Shown here in pieces: positions 1 to 11,678 of a stretch of DNA of 64,000 bases. Location of the stretch: NCBI GenBank assembly GCA_907163375.1, contig CAJQUW010011283.1:62001-126000 (forward strand), written 5' to 3'. Source of the stretch: Prostheceraeus crozeri (lineage: Eukaryota > Platyhelminthes > Polycladida > Euryleptidae). Positions within the stretch are counted from its first letter, which is position 1, and the number at the start of each line of letters is the position of its first letter. Below the pieces are notes generated by a model. The model was not told the origin of the DNA, searched no databases, and saw nothing but the letters and a program-made list of their open reading frames with translations. Made by a program: the position numbers and the translations under genes.

Positions 1-107
1 CGACGGCGAAACTGCTGTTTTTATAAGTAATGCAGCTTGGGGTCCTTTAAAAGACTTTGGAACTGCTTTCTTAAACTTAAGGAAGTATTTCACTGAAGAG
101 ACTTAGA
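1..107 (+). other. Possible 3' part of a coding exon
   Basis: One frame is open from the window edge to a TAG at about 105-107 and reads as ordinary protein with Trp, Gly and Phe residues. I do not recognise the family. The frame crosses the 12-base string TTAAGGAAGTAT at 77-88, which recurs at 300-311 on the far side of a fold-back repeat; the second copy continues as GTATGT, a plausible splice donor. The frame may therefore be an exon whose donor was displaced by an insertion. It is short enough to be open by chance, so this is only a candidate. Confidence 0.22.
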
Positions 108-128
108 GGGCCAGACATTTTTATCCAA

Positions 129-300
129 ATTTGAGGAAAGTCCATGCATTCGACTTCTAATCTTTATTCTTTAGCGAGGCCTTTCAGTCACTAGGAGGCT
201 AAGATAGCCGAGGACAGCCTCTTGTAGTGATGAAAGGCCTCGCAAAAACAATGTAAATTGGAAGTCGACAACATCTCTCGCTTTCGGGCTTTCCTCAAAT
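129..300. repeat. Fold-back (hairpin) repeat
   Basis: Two imperfect inverted arms of about 75-80 bases, roughly 129-206 and 217-300, share the blocks ATTTGAGGAAAG, TCGACTTC, GCGAGGCCTTTCA and AGGCT around a short spacer. The whole could fold into one long hairpin, like a fold-back MITE. A 12-base direct repeat (77-88 and 300-311) brackets it and part of the left flank. No coding capacity is seen. Confidence 0.7.
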
Positions 301-599
301 TAAGGAAGTATGTTTCTCTTACCTTTTATATGAATGTTTACTTTTATGTAGTTATTTATTTCAGCGCATCGTAGAATTGGAACAACTGCATGCATGCTCT
401 TATCTGATGTGAATAAATTTTTTCCACTATCCAGTTGTATATTGTGTATGAGTCATAGCTGTTGCTATGTTAATACATGAAAAGTTTCATTATTAATTGT
501 TTTGTAAATTTCATCGGCAGCAACTGCGGGAAGCGCACTGATCTCAATGATGTTGTCATATTTAACACACAACTTGCTGGGTCAAACAGTCCCATTCTA

Positions 600-890
600 A
601 GCAATTAATATTAAACTTCTAAGTTTATTTTTAGTGCTTATGCTAGGCAGAACATTGACAGCCTACGCAGCACCATACTAGGCAATTATCATAAAACTTG
701 GCAGTTTATCTATGGTGCTTACTAGGCAGAACATTGGTTGCCTACGCAGCACCACACTAGGCAATTATTATAAAACTTGGCAGTTTATGTATGGTGTTTA
801 CTAAGCAAAACATGTATAGCCTACGAAGCGCCATTAGGCAGTTATTATAAAACTTGGCAGTTTATCTATGGTGCTTACTAAACTACCTAT
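600..890. repeat. Tandem repeat, ~80-bp unit
   Basis: About three and a half imperfect copies of an ~80-base unit are visible, each with blocks like GCCTACGCAGCACCA, CTAGGCAATTATTATAAAAC and TTGGCAGTTTATCTATGGTG. The array is followed by AAGCATAGCATA and TTTTTTTACTCGGGTG at about 893-921. The same tail follows a different array near 9,360, so both arrays may belong to non-autonomous elements of one family. Confidence 0.75.
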
Positions 891-922
891 TAAGCATAGC
901 ATATTTTTTTACTCGGGTGGGG

Positions 923-1588
923 TTGTATTTTTAGTTATCGCTGTTCGCATGATATTTTTTGTATTTTTCTATCTAACTTAAATGAAGTTAAAAAATGTGA
1001 TTTCAGTATAATGAATTTATGTCTTGAGTTGATCAGACCTTTTGTCTCTTATTATCTCCTAAATTGATATATGCAAAGGTTTCAAAGCAACTTCTACCTA
1101 AACAATCATTAGGGCTCTATACTTTGATGAAATAGGAACCATGAGATTTGTACAAATACTGAAAGATAGACCGAAATACCCTTTTGAGAGTAGTACCTAA
1201 TAAGGATGGCCGACATACAAGCACATGTAATTCACTTAATGCGTTCTCCAAGTGAAATACAACAACCCGAATCATCAGTTTTAGGAAATAGATACTGTTG
1301 TTGCACAGTATATTCGAATGCACCACACCAATCATCGCGGCAGATCGTTCTCTAAGTAACGTCCATGGTAGATCATGATCACTCTCATGCACTGTTGTTT
1401 AGCTATAGGGTTCTTTAACGTGCAACTGGACACAATTTCTGCAGTTCTAAATTCAAATGTGCAGTTGCTTTTCTTGGTTTGTGCAGTTGAAAACTTGTAG
1501 TCAGGAAAACATGTGAATTAATGAAAGCGTAACAGAAAATGGAGTGGATGTCAAGATATGAATACAATTGCATCACTTACGTTACAGG
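923..1588. other. Non-coding stretch
   Basis: The stretch is AT-rich. The longest frame, on the minus strand near 1,117-1,392, has no recognisable motif, and I see no RNA gene. It ends at the 8-base target duplication of the hAT element. Confidence 0.5.
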
Positions 1589-3779
1589 CAGGCTGACCAA
1601 ATGATTTCGGAAAAAAGCAGACTTGATTTTCGGACATGAAAAATCGACCTAATTTCACCTTAATAGGGACAATTTGGCAATGTGCTACCTGTAAGGCTAT
1701 AGATCCAGATGCACCTAAGTAAAATCTACGTGTATCGTACATGCAGAGGTAAATGTCACAAGATTAATATATGTGGTCAAACTTCTTTATTTTCACTTTT
1801 TATAACTTCTAAATTAGAAAATGTCACATTCAAAGAAAATTTCATGACACATCAATTTCCTTTTTTTAAAAAACTGTCAATCACAGATGCTGACACGGCA
1901 TCCCTGCGTTTCTTGGAAGTCTGACTATCTTCCTCCAAACGACTTTTCCTTGCTCCAGCCTCCGCCAATTTCTTCTCAATCGCTTCGATTTCGGTCTCCG
2001 TTTCTTGTATTTCCTTGTTCAGAACTTTATCTGATTTCCTTTCATAAATAGGCCTACCAATTTTTCGCTTGATTTCTGCATCTTCGTGCATCAGAAGTTC
2101 TTTTTCTTTGAGTTGGAATCTCTTTTTCTCTTCTTCGGTATACAAACGACTAGCTTGGCTCATGCTTTTCAAGTGACTCACGATCAAGGTAATCGGAGGC
2201 CAATCGAATTCCATCGTAGAGATTATCAGAGAACGCAGATTGGTAGTCACTTTCATGAAACTTCATTTTCGAGAATCCGCTTTCGACTGTCATATTGTGG
2301 GGTACGAACAAAGTTATGGTGCTCACCAATTGTTTAAGCGTTGGTGAGGTAGAAAGTTCAATTGCTTTGAATAACGTCTCCAATGGCTTTATCACTTCGG
2401 AATCGGACTTTCCTCGCAGTACTGCAAGCTCGTCAGATGCGGTAACACGATTCAAATTCAAGGGCGCACACAATTTAGAAAGATTTCTAAGAAACCTATC
2501 GTTGACAGTTTCTGCTTTCAACAAATGGCACCGACGAACGATTTCCGACTGCAGCAATTTAGAAATCTTACAAGAAGGCAATGCAACTGCTGTTCATTGA
2601 ATAAATTCCACCGTTCGCTTATCCATCCAATTTCACGCTCACTCAATTGATTCATTGCTGCATTTATGTGAGGAGACTCTTTATCATAGAAAAATTCCTT
2701 CATTTTTGACTGAAAGTTCCTGGGTGTTCCATCTTTGTGATACAGCATCGGAATGTACAATGTACTTTTGCGGTGTTATCTCCACCGAATGCCCCAATCG
2801 CTGCAGGAGCTTCCTTAGCATTTCCAGCAATTTCTCGAGAAAACTACATGTAAATATGTCAAGGTCAGGTGATTGCATGCATTTCGTGAAATCATGTATT
2901 GGTTGCACATGAATCAAAAACTGATGAAGGTGGACCACGAAAACGGGATCATCGAAATATGATTGCAAAGTAGAATCTTTTGAAAGCCGGCTGATTTTCT
3001 GTATCAAAGGAAACTGATGACATATTTCAGTCAGCATTTTGTAAAGCGACAGAAATCGAGTTGGACAATAATCACTAATTTTGCAGAGTCCCAAATATTT
3101 TTCAGCCTGTCTCAGCATCGACTGTACTTTCGGCTTCCTTTCAACAAAGCTTGAAACATTCTCAGCAAATCCAATTATATTTCGAATTTCCTTTTCTTTG
3201 ACCTCGTCTTTCTGTAGAAGGTTCATTCTGCGAACACCGCATCCGTCGATGTCAATCATGTTCGGGCAAACCTCTGAAAGTCTGGCTAGCAATCCAGAAT
3301 TTTCACCACGCATGGTGTGGCAGTTGTCGGTCATTAAGTATTTGAGCTTGAGAGGATCTAGATCAAAATCATTCATCACTAACATAACAGTCTTGAAGAT
3401 ATTCTCAGAGTCAACGAGTCGAATTTCGTCTAAAGATTTTTTGTAGTCAGACAAAAGAAAGTCTTTCACATCAAAATCAACATGGAGTTGCCTCGTGCTG
3501 AGATATACGTTTGTAGCGGTTCTTCTCCGAACAAATGGTTTCCTCGCTGAGCCGTGCGCTAGTTTTCCCCGTAGACATGATAATCATATTATTCCTGGCG
3601 CATACGTAAAATGGTTGATTTTCTTTAAAATGACGCATTTCAGGTCTCAACATATGAATTTCAGTTCAATTTAAAGAATATGCTGATAGAACTCTTGAAA
3701 ATCATACAAATACAGCAATGATAGAAAAAAGCAGACTTTGCAGACTAGTCTGCAAAAAGCAGACCATTTGGTCAGCCTG
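1589..3779 (-). mobile_element. hAT-superfamily DNA transposon
   Basis: The element is bounded by an inverted repeat beginning CAGGCTGACCAAATG on both ends and by a perfect 8-base direct duplication, GTTACAGG, at 1581-1588 and 3780-3787. An 8-base duplication is the mark of hAT insertion. It carries one broken transposase gene on the minus strand. The right end contains extra copies of the string GCAGAC near 3,729-3,762, as is common for subterminal transposase-binding sites. The exact duplication implies a recent insertion or strong preservation, although the gene is dead. Confidence 0.9.
1852..3560 (-). pseudogene. hAT transposase, frameshifted
   Basis: Four overlapping minus-strand frames together read as a hAT-type transposase. 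The N-terminal part (2684-3469, extending in frame toward 3,560) has a segment like the family's RNase-H-fold core: TDNCHTMRG followed by a CGV...MNLL stretch, then a CPTRFLSLY block matching the usual TRW-type motif. The C-terminal part (1852-2581) has ESGFSKMKF, in the place of the hAT dimerisation segment, followed by a charged, coiled-coil-like tail rich in Glu and Lys. Frame changes near 2,690, 2,540 and 2,200 break the gene. It sits alone between the terminal repeats of its element. The superfamily is secure; the clade is not. Confidence 0.8.
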
Positions 3780-3787
3780 GTTACAGG

Positions 3788-6700
3788 AAACAACTATTAA
3801 GACATGACGAAGTGTATTTGTTGAAAATTGAAGTTTGCAAAACGATTCAACTTTATGATTGCTCGTAAACTGTGAGTCTTGAATATTAGTTGCATTGTGC
3901 TATAGGTGCACATTTGGAGAGATCTGTTTGCCCTATACTTCAGTTCGCACTTTTTTTGTCTGGAGGCCAAGGTGATGCGAGTGTTGCTACTGCCACTGCT
4001 TGTATGAATTGGAAATTGCAAAACTAATATATGCACATGCAGTTCTGACAGAGAACATACATGTACATGTACATGTGCTTTAAGTAGAGAAACTTCTAGC
4101 TAATCATGAAACGAATTTCGTAGGAGACCGAGTCATGGACAAAGAGAAATTTTTCAAATGTACATGTATGCCATGACTTGCAAGTTTTGCATGTTGCATG
4201 TGAATCATCCAGCTCATAGGTGTTAAAAACGGTGCTAGTAGCTGGCCACACCATGGATATGATTAGCTTTGTGATCAGCTAATTCTGTAGTAGGCTACTA
4301 CAGAAATCAGAATCATTGAAATGATAATAGGCCTGCTGTGAGGAGCAGGCCTCTGCAACTTCTATTTTTAACAAAGGATGAAACCAAAAGCAGATGCTGA
4401 ATGTGCACATTTGTTATCAAAAACGATGCTTAACAAAAAAATTTGACCTGTGGTTGTTTTTACGATTTCCAAAATATTCTGTTTTCATTGAAACATCCTA
4501 GCATGCTTAAGGCTTTTCCGCAAGTTTAGAACAGTGATAAATATAGTTTTAAGAAATATCAACCATGCAGAGAAATTGTACCCACAACTCTGCACCGGAG
4601 CAAGATTTCGGAATGCTCAAATACTTGCATAAAAACCGTGGAAAACATTGCCAAAGTGGCCAGTCTGCCTTTTCCTTAGCAAAGGAAGTCTGTGATCTAT
4701 AACGAAACCTACTTTTAAAGCATTTTACAAAAGTTAGTTAAATACACATTAAATTGGGAATGCATTGCTAGAAAATTCTATCAATATAAATAATTAAATA
4801 ATATAAATGAGTCAGGGCTGAAACCAGCCGGAGTAATCACAGCTAGCAGGGGTTTACAACGTACCATGTCAATCAAAATTGATCGCATGCCGCTAACTTC
4901 AGACACTGCTCTACCATCGCGACTGTCAAGAGCACAGGCAGTAGGCGCTACTATCATTACTCGTACATGTGTTTGCATTGAAATCCAATCATTCATTTTG
5001 ATTCCTCGAGATTTTTTCCAGTTAATCGAGATATGAAATAATCATTGGATAGATAGGCTAAGGAATACATAATTCTTACAAAATTCACACAATTGACCAT
5101 ACGGCAGGAGATCATAGTCATTATAGCAGCACAGAAAAAAAATCAAGATCCCCTTTCTTTTGAAGTCGATTTCTACTGGCGCTAAAATTATGCAGAAGTT
5201 GACGCCCTTCGGCGTCCCGCGCTTTTAAAAGTCGATAGAAACAATGTGGACCTTCGCAGAATGGTGGAGCTTGATTTTAAATTTGCTGCTATAAAAATTC
5301 ATGTAGGCTAGAATATAGGATTCTGACAATTTTATTTGAGATAAGCTATGTGTAATTACATGCAAAAGCTAGTATTTTCTTACTATTTAAGAATCAGGTC
5401 GCAACATTTATGTCAGATAGAGCATGTTTAGGTAGGTATCTTTAAATATGTTACACTAACTATACATGCTCCTATAATGCTGTTTTCCTTTTGATTGACT
5501 AAACGATTTCCTTTAGAGGGAATACATAGTTAATGGTCAACATAGGCCCATTAAAACTAATCGGAAGGCCGTGCCCGCGGCCTGTTCCATCCCGGTGATG
5601 CTTAATCACAGGAGAAATGCGTGGTTCGACGCTTCGAAACTGATTTTTTCATCGCATCAAACTCAATTCTGTCATGCTAAAAAGTTATTTCTGATCTGAT
5701 TTGGTCGATGGTTTATAAAGATGATAAGCTCCTGAAACTCTCAGTCCATCCCGAAGATGATGCCAATCAGTTGCATTGCTTCAAATGTTGGAGTTTATTT
5801 AAGATGAAATTTTGCTGATAATGTTATTCTAGTGAAAGGATTTCTATTTTCCCTCGAAATTAATGTTCATGTTGGCTCATGGTTGAGAAGAAGAACAGAG
5901 ATGAAGTGTTAATGGTCCTGACGCAGCAGCGTGAAGCAAAGATTGATCAAGCGCACTCAAATGAATACCTCCCTAAAGCTTACTCCGCGGCAAGCTACCG
6001 GAAGCAAAAATCCTGAAGCTTGTTATTTGGGGACTTACTGTAAAAGCCGGTGCCATAAGAAATTAAGGGCTAATGAACGTTGTTTGTACAAAGAGTCAAG
6101 AATGATTGAAAGTTTATCATGTCGGCACCTCTCTTATAGTTATAAGAGTTTTATCTGCAGTTTTTCAAGATCTGATCAAATTTTGTCGAATATATATCAC
6201 TAACAAATTCTAATCTCCAAATATTCATTAGTGAGCGAGGATCGAGGAGTTCATTGAGTTCCGTTGGTATCTCTCATGGCTTATCTCTCATGGCGCATCA
6301 GCAACATACTGCGCCAATTGCGGGAGCAAAACTCAGGTACCGAGCGTTTAATGCTATAATCGCATTTACACATCTATCTAGATGGCTTCACTGCGCACGG
6401 CCTAAGTTAAGCTCACATACACTATTTCAAGAGAATGCATAATGTCCTACTGTCTTAAGGAAAATACAGAGAAAGGAATTCGGTAAAATTGAAATTAAAC
6501 ACGCGACATACAGATGTGCATGTACAGACGTTATTACATAACAAATAATTTTATGAAGGAAATGAAAAAATGATCTCAAGTATGACTGAAAGAATTAGCG
6601 AATCCTATGCTCAGAAGACTCTCTGCCTAGGGCAAGCATAATGCAGTTGCAGGATATGATTGTTGGCATTTGAAACGGGCACACTTCACCTCATTTCGGT

Positions 6701-9105
6701 AACTATGCTGTCGGAGTGTCATTCTGCAGTTGACATGTCTAAACTTAATATGATTGGCTTCTTGATCGGTCAAACCTAAATCACCATTCTATTCAGCGCT
6801 TACTTCATAATTAGTTATTCTTGATATGAATCATCAATTACAAGAATGATCAGGTAAGGAATAAAAGGTGGATTATTAAGCATCAGCATATTGAGCTCTC
6901 GAGTATTCTTAAAAATAATTTCAAAAGACTTTGAAACTTGATATTTTACCACGATATAATTTGAGAAAATGATATTTAAAAAACTCTTGATTTTGAGAAA
7001 TTTTTAATGCTTTTTTCATTTTTTCATTTTTTAACTTGATCATATCAGAAAAGAAATAATGTTATAAGACATTTTACCACATTTTCATATTTGTTCGATA
7101 ATTTCTTTTTGAAAGATGTTAATCCATAAAATTGTTATTCACTATCTGATGAGTGCAGAAACTCGATTATCCCCAGGTTTTCAAATTCGTCTAAAATCTG
7201 CAAAAATATATCAATCGTCACCAAGCTTCGGGTAGATGTAGGCCTACTTAAGCATATTTTCTACCTACATCAAAACTTTATGCAGATCGGACAAGTACTT
7301 TTTGCATTATAGACGATAACGTGAAGCGCAGCGATGTCAACCGCTTCATTTAACTTCGTCTATTCGACGCATTATTGTTGATCGTGTGTACATGTACATT
7401 GTTCTCTCTCCATCTCCCTCTTCATCTCATCCACTACTGCCATTTAAAATCTTCACGTGACCACTGCCTCGCCACAACCTTTTTTAGTTGAAAAAATGTT
7501 AGTGTAAGGGATCTGGCGTGGTCATCATCGCTTCACGAGTTGTCGGGGAATGACTTTGTTGACCTCATCGTGCGCTTGATATCTGGCCTGCAGAGACAGC
7601 ATACAGTTCAAACATAATGCTGCTATTTCTTAATAGGGATAAGACTTAGCAAATCTAAATGAATGTCAGTAAACAGATGAATAAGTCACACGATCACTTA
7701 ACTAATAGCATTTCAAGTTTTCGTGCTTTCGATTAAATTTTTACAGGTTATCAGCAACTTTCAAAACATGTAATTTTCCTAAATTTTTGAATCCTACATT
7801 TTCACTTATCGTAATATTTTTATTGCATAAAATGATTGAGATTGATTATATTTTCTCACCTTGGTCTGGAATCTTGTCATGTAAAAGAGCATTCGATCTT
7901 GATAGCCGTCCCTTTTCCGCGCACGTGATAAAGAAGGTTCGATTCCGCATCTTGTTTGATAGGATTTATAGGATATGATCTCTTCCTCACTTGTTTGACG
8001 GAAATGCAATCCTTCACGACGCTACAAAGTCAGGTGAAACTTGAAGACAGCAATTGTAAATTAAGTTCGCATTGGCTTTCCGTTGAAGTCATTGAGTAAC
8101 TGCAAAGCGAATATTAACCGAAACAGTCCATCAGAAAATGACTTTGTTTCACGCTGCTAATGCCGAATTCCGAGTTTCGACTCGACACCAAAGTGCTGTC
8201 AGCTTAAAGCGTGTCGCATTAATGCGTTTGGCCAAGACTGCAGTAAGAACAGACGTCGTTGATCGATCCATGGTAGCATAGCAACATTGCATGAATAGAC
8301 TTCTGCGTCACGACTGCTGACTCACTCACCTCCTATCCTCCTATATTGTACGCATATGCCAGACTTCAAAAAACTCAGATGGTTTAACAATAGCATTGTT
8401 GGTGAAATTATGAAATGCAATGAAACCCGGACTGAAGAGGGATGGATATTGACTTCTTGTCGTGATACCTAAATTGACAACTGTCATGATAGTCGATCGT
8501 CAATCAAGAAAGTACATAACTAATTTCTACAGTACGAGGAAAATCATCGGTACTACATGGACTATAAGCTTTCGATAAGCTGCTTTTACAAGTGTAATAT
8601 CATTCCGAATACAAAGCTCTACGCATGATCATTTTAATGTTTATACCAGAGCTTTAAATAGTACTAAAATTATTTTGATGAAACACATGCATCTACTGGC
8701 CATTTTAACATCACCTTACCTGCGCCATCACGTGTGTCTATACTTGGTGTAGGCTTTTACAACAACACAACTGTAATCGTGGGCTATCAACTATTCTCGC
8801 GCTTAATATGCATTGATCTGGTGTGCATTAAAATACACCAAAGTTACGTGTGACGGAAATACTTAATTGACTGGGATAAGTAATGAAGCATTTAACATTT
8901 TTATGACAATGGCCCAGATTGGCTTTGTATATCTACTAATCTGCCTCATTCCAAACGAATCAAGCAATTAAAGCAGCAAGAGCTTATTAGCTGTTCAAAA
9001 TTATTATGCCGCTTAGGAAACCTTGTCTGATCATTTAACGCCGTGAGAAGTCCTTCAAGCTGATGACGCTTGATAAGAATAGAAAAAAATAGTGCTTGCT
9101 TAGCC
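3788..9105. other. Long non-coding stretch
   Basis: No frame in these 5.3 kb has a recognisable domain or plausible exon structure; the longest, near 5,931-6,203 and 6,254-6,442, have erratic composition. Visible items are a TACATG microsatellite near 4,060-4,075, the 9-bp hairpin at 4329-4352, and scattered TAGGCCTA-like strings. I saw no tRNA or rRNA gene, but short RNA genes could be missed by eye. Confidence 0.5.
4329..4352. other. Perfect 9-bp stem-loop
   Basis: AGGCCTGCT is followed by a six-base loop (GTGAGG) and then AGCAGGCCT, giving a perfect inverted repeat. No gene lies near enough to assign a role. Confidence 0.5.
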
Positions 9106-9368
9106 AATTTAGTAGGTGCTTGATGTGCCTAGTAGGCATTATGGTAATCATGCCATAGCAAACTTTGACTAAAAAACCAATTTAGTAGGCGCTTGATATA
9201 GACCTACTAGTCAAATGGTAATCATGCTTTGCTTAATCAATTTAGAGGTGCTTGATATGTGCCTAGTAGGCATATCGTGGTTTTGCGTGTTATTATGTCG
9301 CCTACTAAGTTTACCGCGCGCGTACCATGACACTTAGCAAGCAAAACATAATTTTTTTACTCGGGTGA
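9106..9368. repeat. Short tandem array with TTTTTTTACTCGGGTG tail
   Basis: Three imperfect repeats begin AATTTAG(TA)GGTGCTTGAT and carry CCTAGTAGGCAT and GGTAATCATGC blocks (starts near 9,106, 9,179 and 9,240). They are followed by AAGCAAAACATAATTTTTTTACTCGGGTG-like sequence at about 9,340-9,368, split here only for description. The tail matches the end of the array at 600-921, while the repeat units differ. Confidence 0.65.
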
Positions 9369-10329
9369 TTTCGATTCCAACATTGTCTTAAACGGTCAAC
9401 TACACACAACTTAATAACTTTTGTTGCATTAACGCTAGCTCATTCAAGTTTGGGTTCAGAATAATGCTGGTGTTATCAGCTCCAAGAATATGTAAGTTTT
9501 ATCAAGATCGGCCCATCCGTTCACTGGCAAACTTCAAATTCCCAGTGGAGGTCAGATCAGATTTCGTCTGACTGCGCGCACACAAAGGCTGGACTGTCTA
9601 ACTCGCCACCTGTTTACAATTTACAAACAATACCAGTCGCTTCACGTCGTTGTTGGTTGCTGCGCCAGATGGTAATTGATTAGTGAACGACAAGATTTCT
9701 AGCACCTCATTCAATGAATGACAGGAAACGAAGCAGTTACTGTGACATGATTAGCCATGAGATGATCATGAAGCAGCAAACTTCTAATTACTTCATTTAA
9801 TTAGCAGATCACACTGTTTCCTAAACTAGGCAAGTTTCTCGGCTGACCAAGTGAAAAATGTTAGTATTCAATTAAATGAGTTTACGGTTAGATTTGATGA
9901 GAAATAGCAAGAGATAAATGAGCTTATCCGGTTGTGCAACGATTCAGGAAACGGACTGTATGTGCATTTTCAACTTAGAATTAGAATTCATCTCTTGCAT
10001 TTCTGTCGATAAATTGGAATGTTCTCCGCTGCGTCACGTGACAATTGTTTCCGAGTGCTGCAAAAATTTTTCGAGGCACGGTGTGTGTTGAGGTACGTGT
10101 GTGAGCCTGCTTGAAAGCATAGAAATTAACAATACCATAGAAAGTTAACCATCTACCTATGTGTTTAAGTGCTATATACGTACCATGACTTACTGTGATG
10201 ACCGGTAGTATGAAGTCTGTGTGAACGGTGTTGTCACCTTGGTGACTCCCCACTGTGTTATTCGCCAGTCAGTATCCACTTATGAAAAGCAATAGCATAA
10301 GTTTTCCTTCTCATTTCCTTGTAAGCGTG
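9369..10329. other. Non-coding stretch
   Basis: No coding frame with recognisable content is seen. A 90-codon minus-strand frame near 9,981-10,253 lacks any motif. At the right edge the pyrimidine-rich string ending TTCCTTGTAAG near 10,326 resembles a 3' splice site leading into the piggyBac transposase frame. Confidence 0.4.
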
Positions 10330-10362
10330 CAAGCATTCAGTCTGTCGAAGTGCCGCGTTATA

Positions 10363-11678
10363 CAGATTGTTTCATAAAAAATGGATCACCCTTAAACATC
10401 GCCTTAACTTCAAGTTTGTCTAACTCCGCCAAACTTGAACGAATTTCTCTGAAATTTGGAAGATATGTCAGTTGTGCTTACTTATACCATTGTTGGAAAC
10501 TTCAAGCATGAATATTGAGTTGTTTTCCTGTTATAGATAAAAAAGTAGTAGATAATTTGATCTTCATTTAGCAATGCTACACAAAATCATACATCACTCT
10601 TATAAAATTACATTTGTTTCCTTTGTTATGTAATATGTTGTTCTACAAGCAAAAACCATCAAGCAAAACAAAAATAAAGAAAACCGGTCAATCAGAGCCA
10701 GTATAGCAACATTATTCATCAACAATAATGTAACTGCTACATGTGATTAACTGGACTTCATGTTCCATAGCTTCCTGACTTCGTTGCGGTGGTGTTGGCA
10801 GCACTCCTGATTGCTTTCAGCTAGAAATCTATCTCTTACCGGTTGAAAACAATACAAAGCACAAATGAACAATAACGAGATCGCATTTACAAAAGGCAAT
10901 TCACAAAAGAGGGCTCTGGCCGTCCACGCAAAACATCCAAACGTAGAGACCGCCTAATTTTGAGATTTGTTAAAGTTGATCCAAGTCTCTCGTTAATTGA
11001 GATGGCTGCACTAGACTTTTACACTAGACATTTACATCGTCCCCGGGTACAAGGTGGTGCGACTCTACTGATTTGGGCTGGCATTTGGACCAATGGCCGC
11101 TCTGAACTTCACATACAGCGAGGAACCATGAATTCTGAACGCTGTGTGAATGTTTTACGAATGAACATTGGCCAAATGACAGATCAACTTGGTGATCCAT
11201 CGATTTGGTTATTTATGGATGATAATGCTACGTGTCACAGGAGTAGTAGAGTCAACTTATGCAAGTCTCAATTAGGGCTTAGGACATTATCTTGGCCAGC
11301 TCGTTCTCCTGATCTGAATCCCATAGAAAATGTATGGAGTATTCTAAAACGTAACGTTCGTCGTTCACTGCTACCTACAGATGGCGTATCACAACTTACG
11401 TCACTGTTAAAAAGAGAGTGGAGAAAGTTAGATCAGTCAAAAATCAACGATATCATCGAATCAATGCCTAGACGAATTGGTAATGTCATTGACAATGAGG
11501 GTAGGGCCACAAAATGTTAGCTTCTTAAGAACCGTTACTGTATCATAGCTTATCAGATTATATAAGGACATTTAAATATATTAGGGACATGAAATAACAT
11601 GAAAAATGCTTTCTGTATCATACTTATGTTTCATTTAGTCAAATTTTAGGATGATCCACTTTTTATGAAACAGACTGT
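10363..11678 (+). mobile_element. Tc1/mariner-type transposon inside piggyBac gene
   Basis: The ends carry an imperfect inverted repeat beginning CAG(A/T)(T/C)TGTTTCATAAAAA and continuing TGGATCA. TA lies immediately outside each end (10,361-10,362 and 11,679-11,680), which is the canonical Tc1/mariner target duplication. The element is about 1.3 kb and holds one shortened transposase frame. The host piggyBac frame lines up when the element plus one TA copy is ignored, so this insertion is younger than the piggyBac copy. Confidence 0.85.
10880..11520 (+). pseudogene. Tc1-like transposase, internally deleted
   Basis: The N-terminal part has the GSGRPRKT linker typical of the paired-type helix-turn-helix region of Tc1 transposases. 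It then jumps to the middle of the DDE domain (GGATLLIWAGIW), followed by FMDDNATCH with the second catalytic Asp and SPDLNPIENVWSILK with the third acidic residue. The first catalytic Asp segment and most of the N-terminal DNA-binding domain are missing, probably through an internal deletion near 11,040. The remaining frame runs open to TAG at 11,518-11,520. It cannot be an active enzyme. Confidence 0.82.

Noticed and set aside
5931..6442. Two plus-strand frames of 90 and 62 codons
   Set aside because: The composition is erratic, there is no motif, no splice signals and no neighbouring gene; these are probably chance frames.
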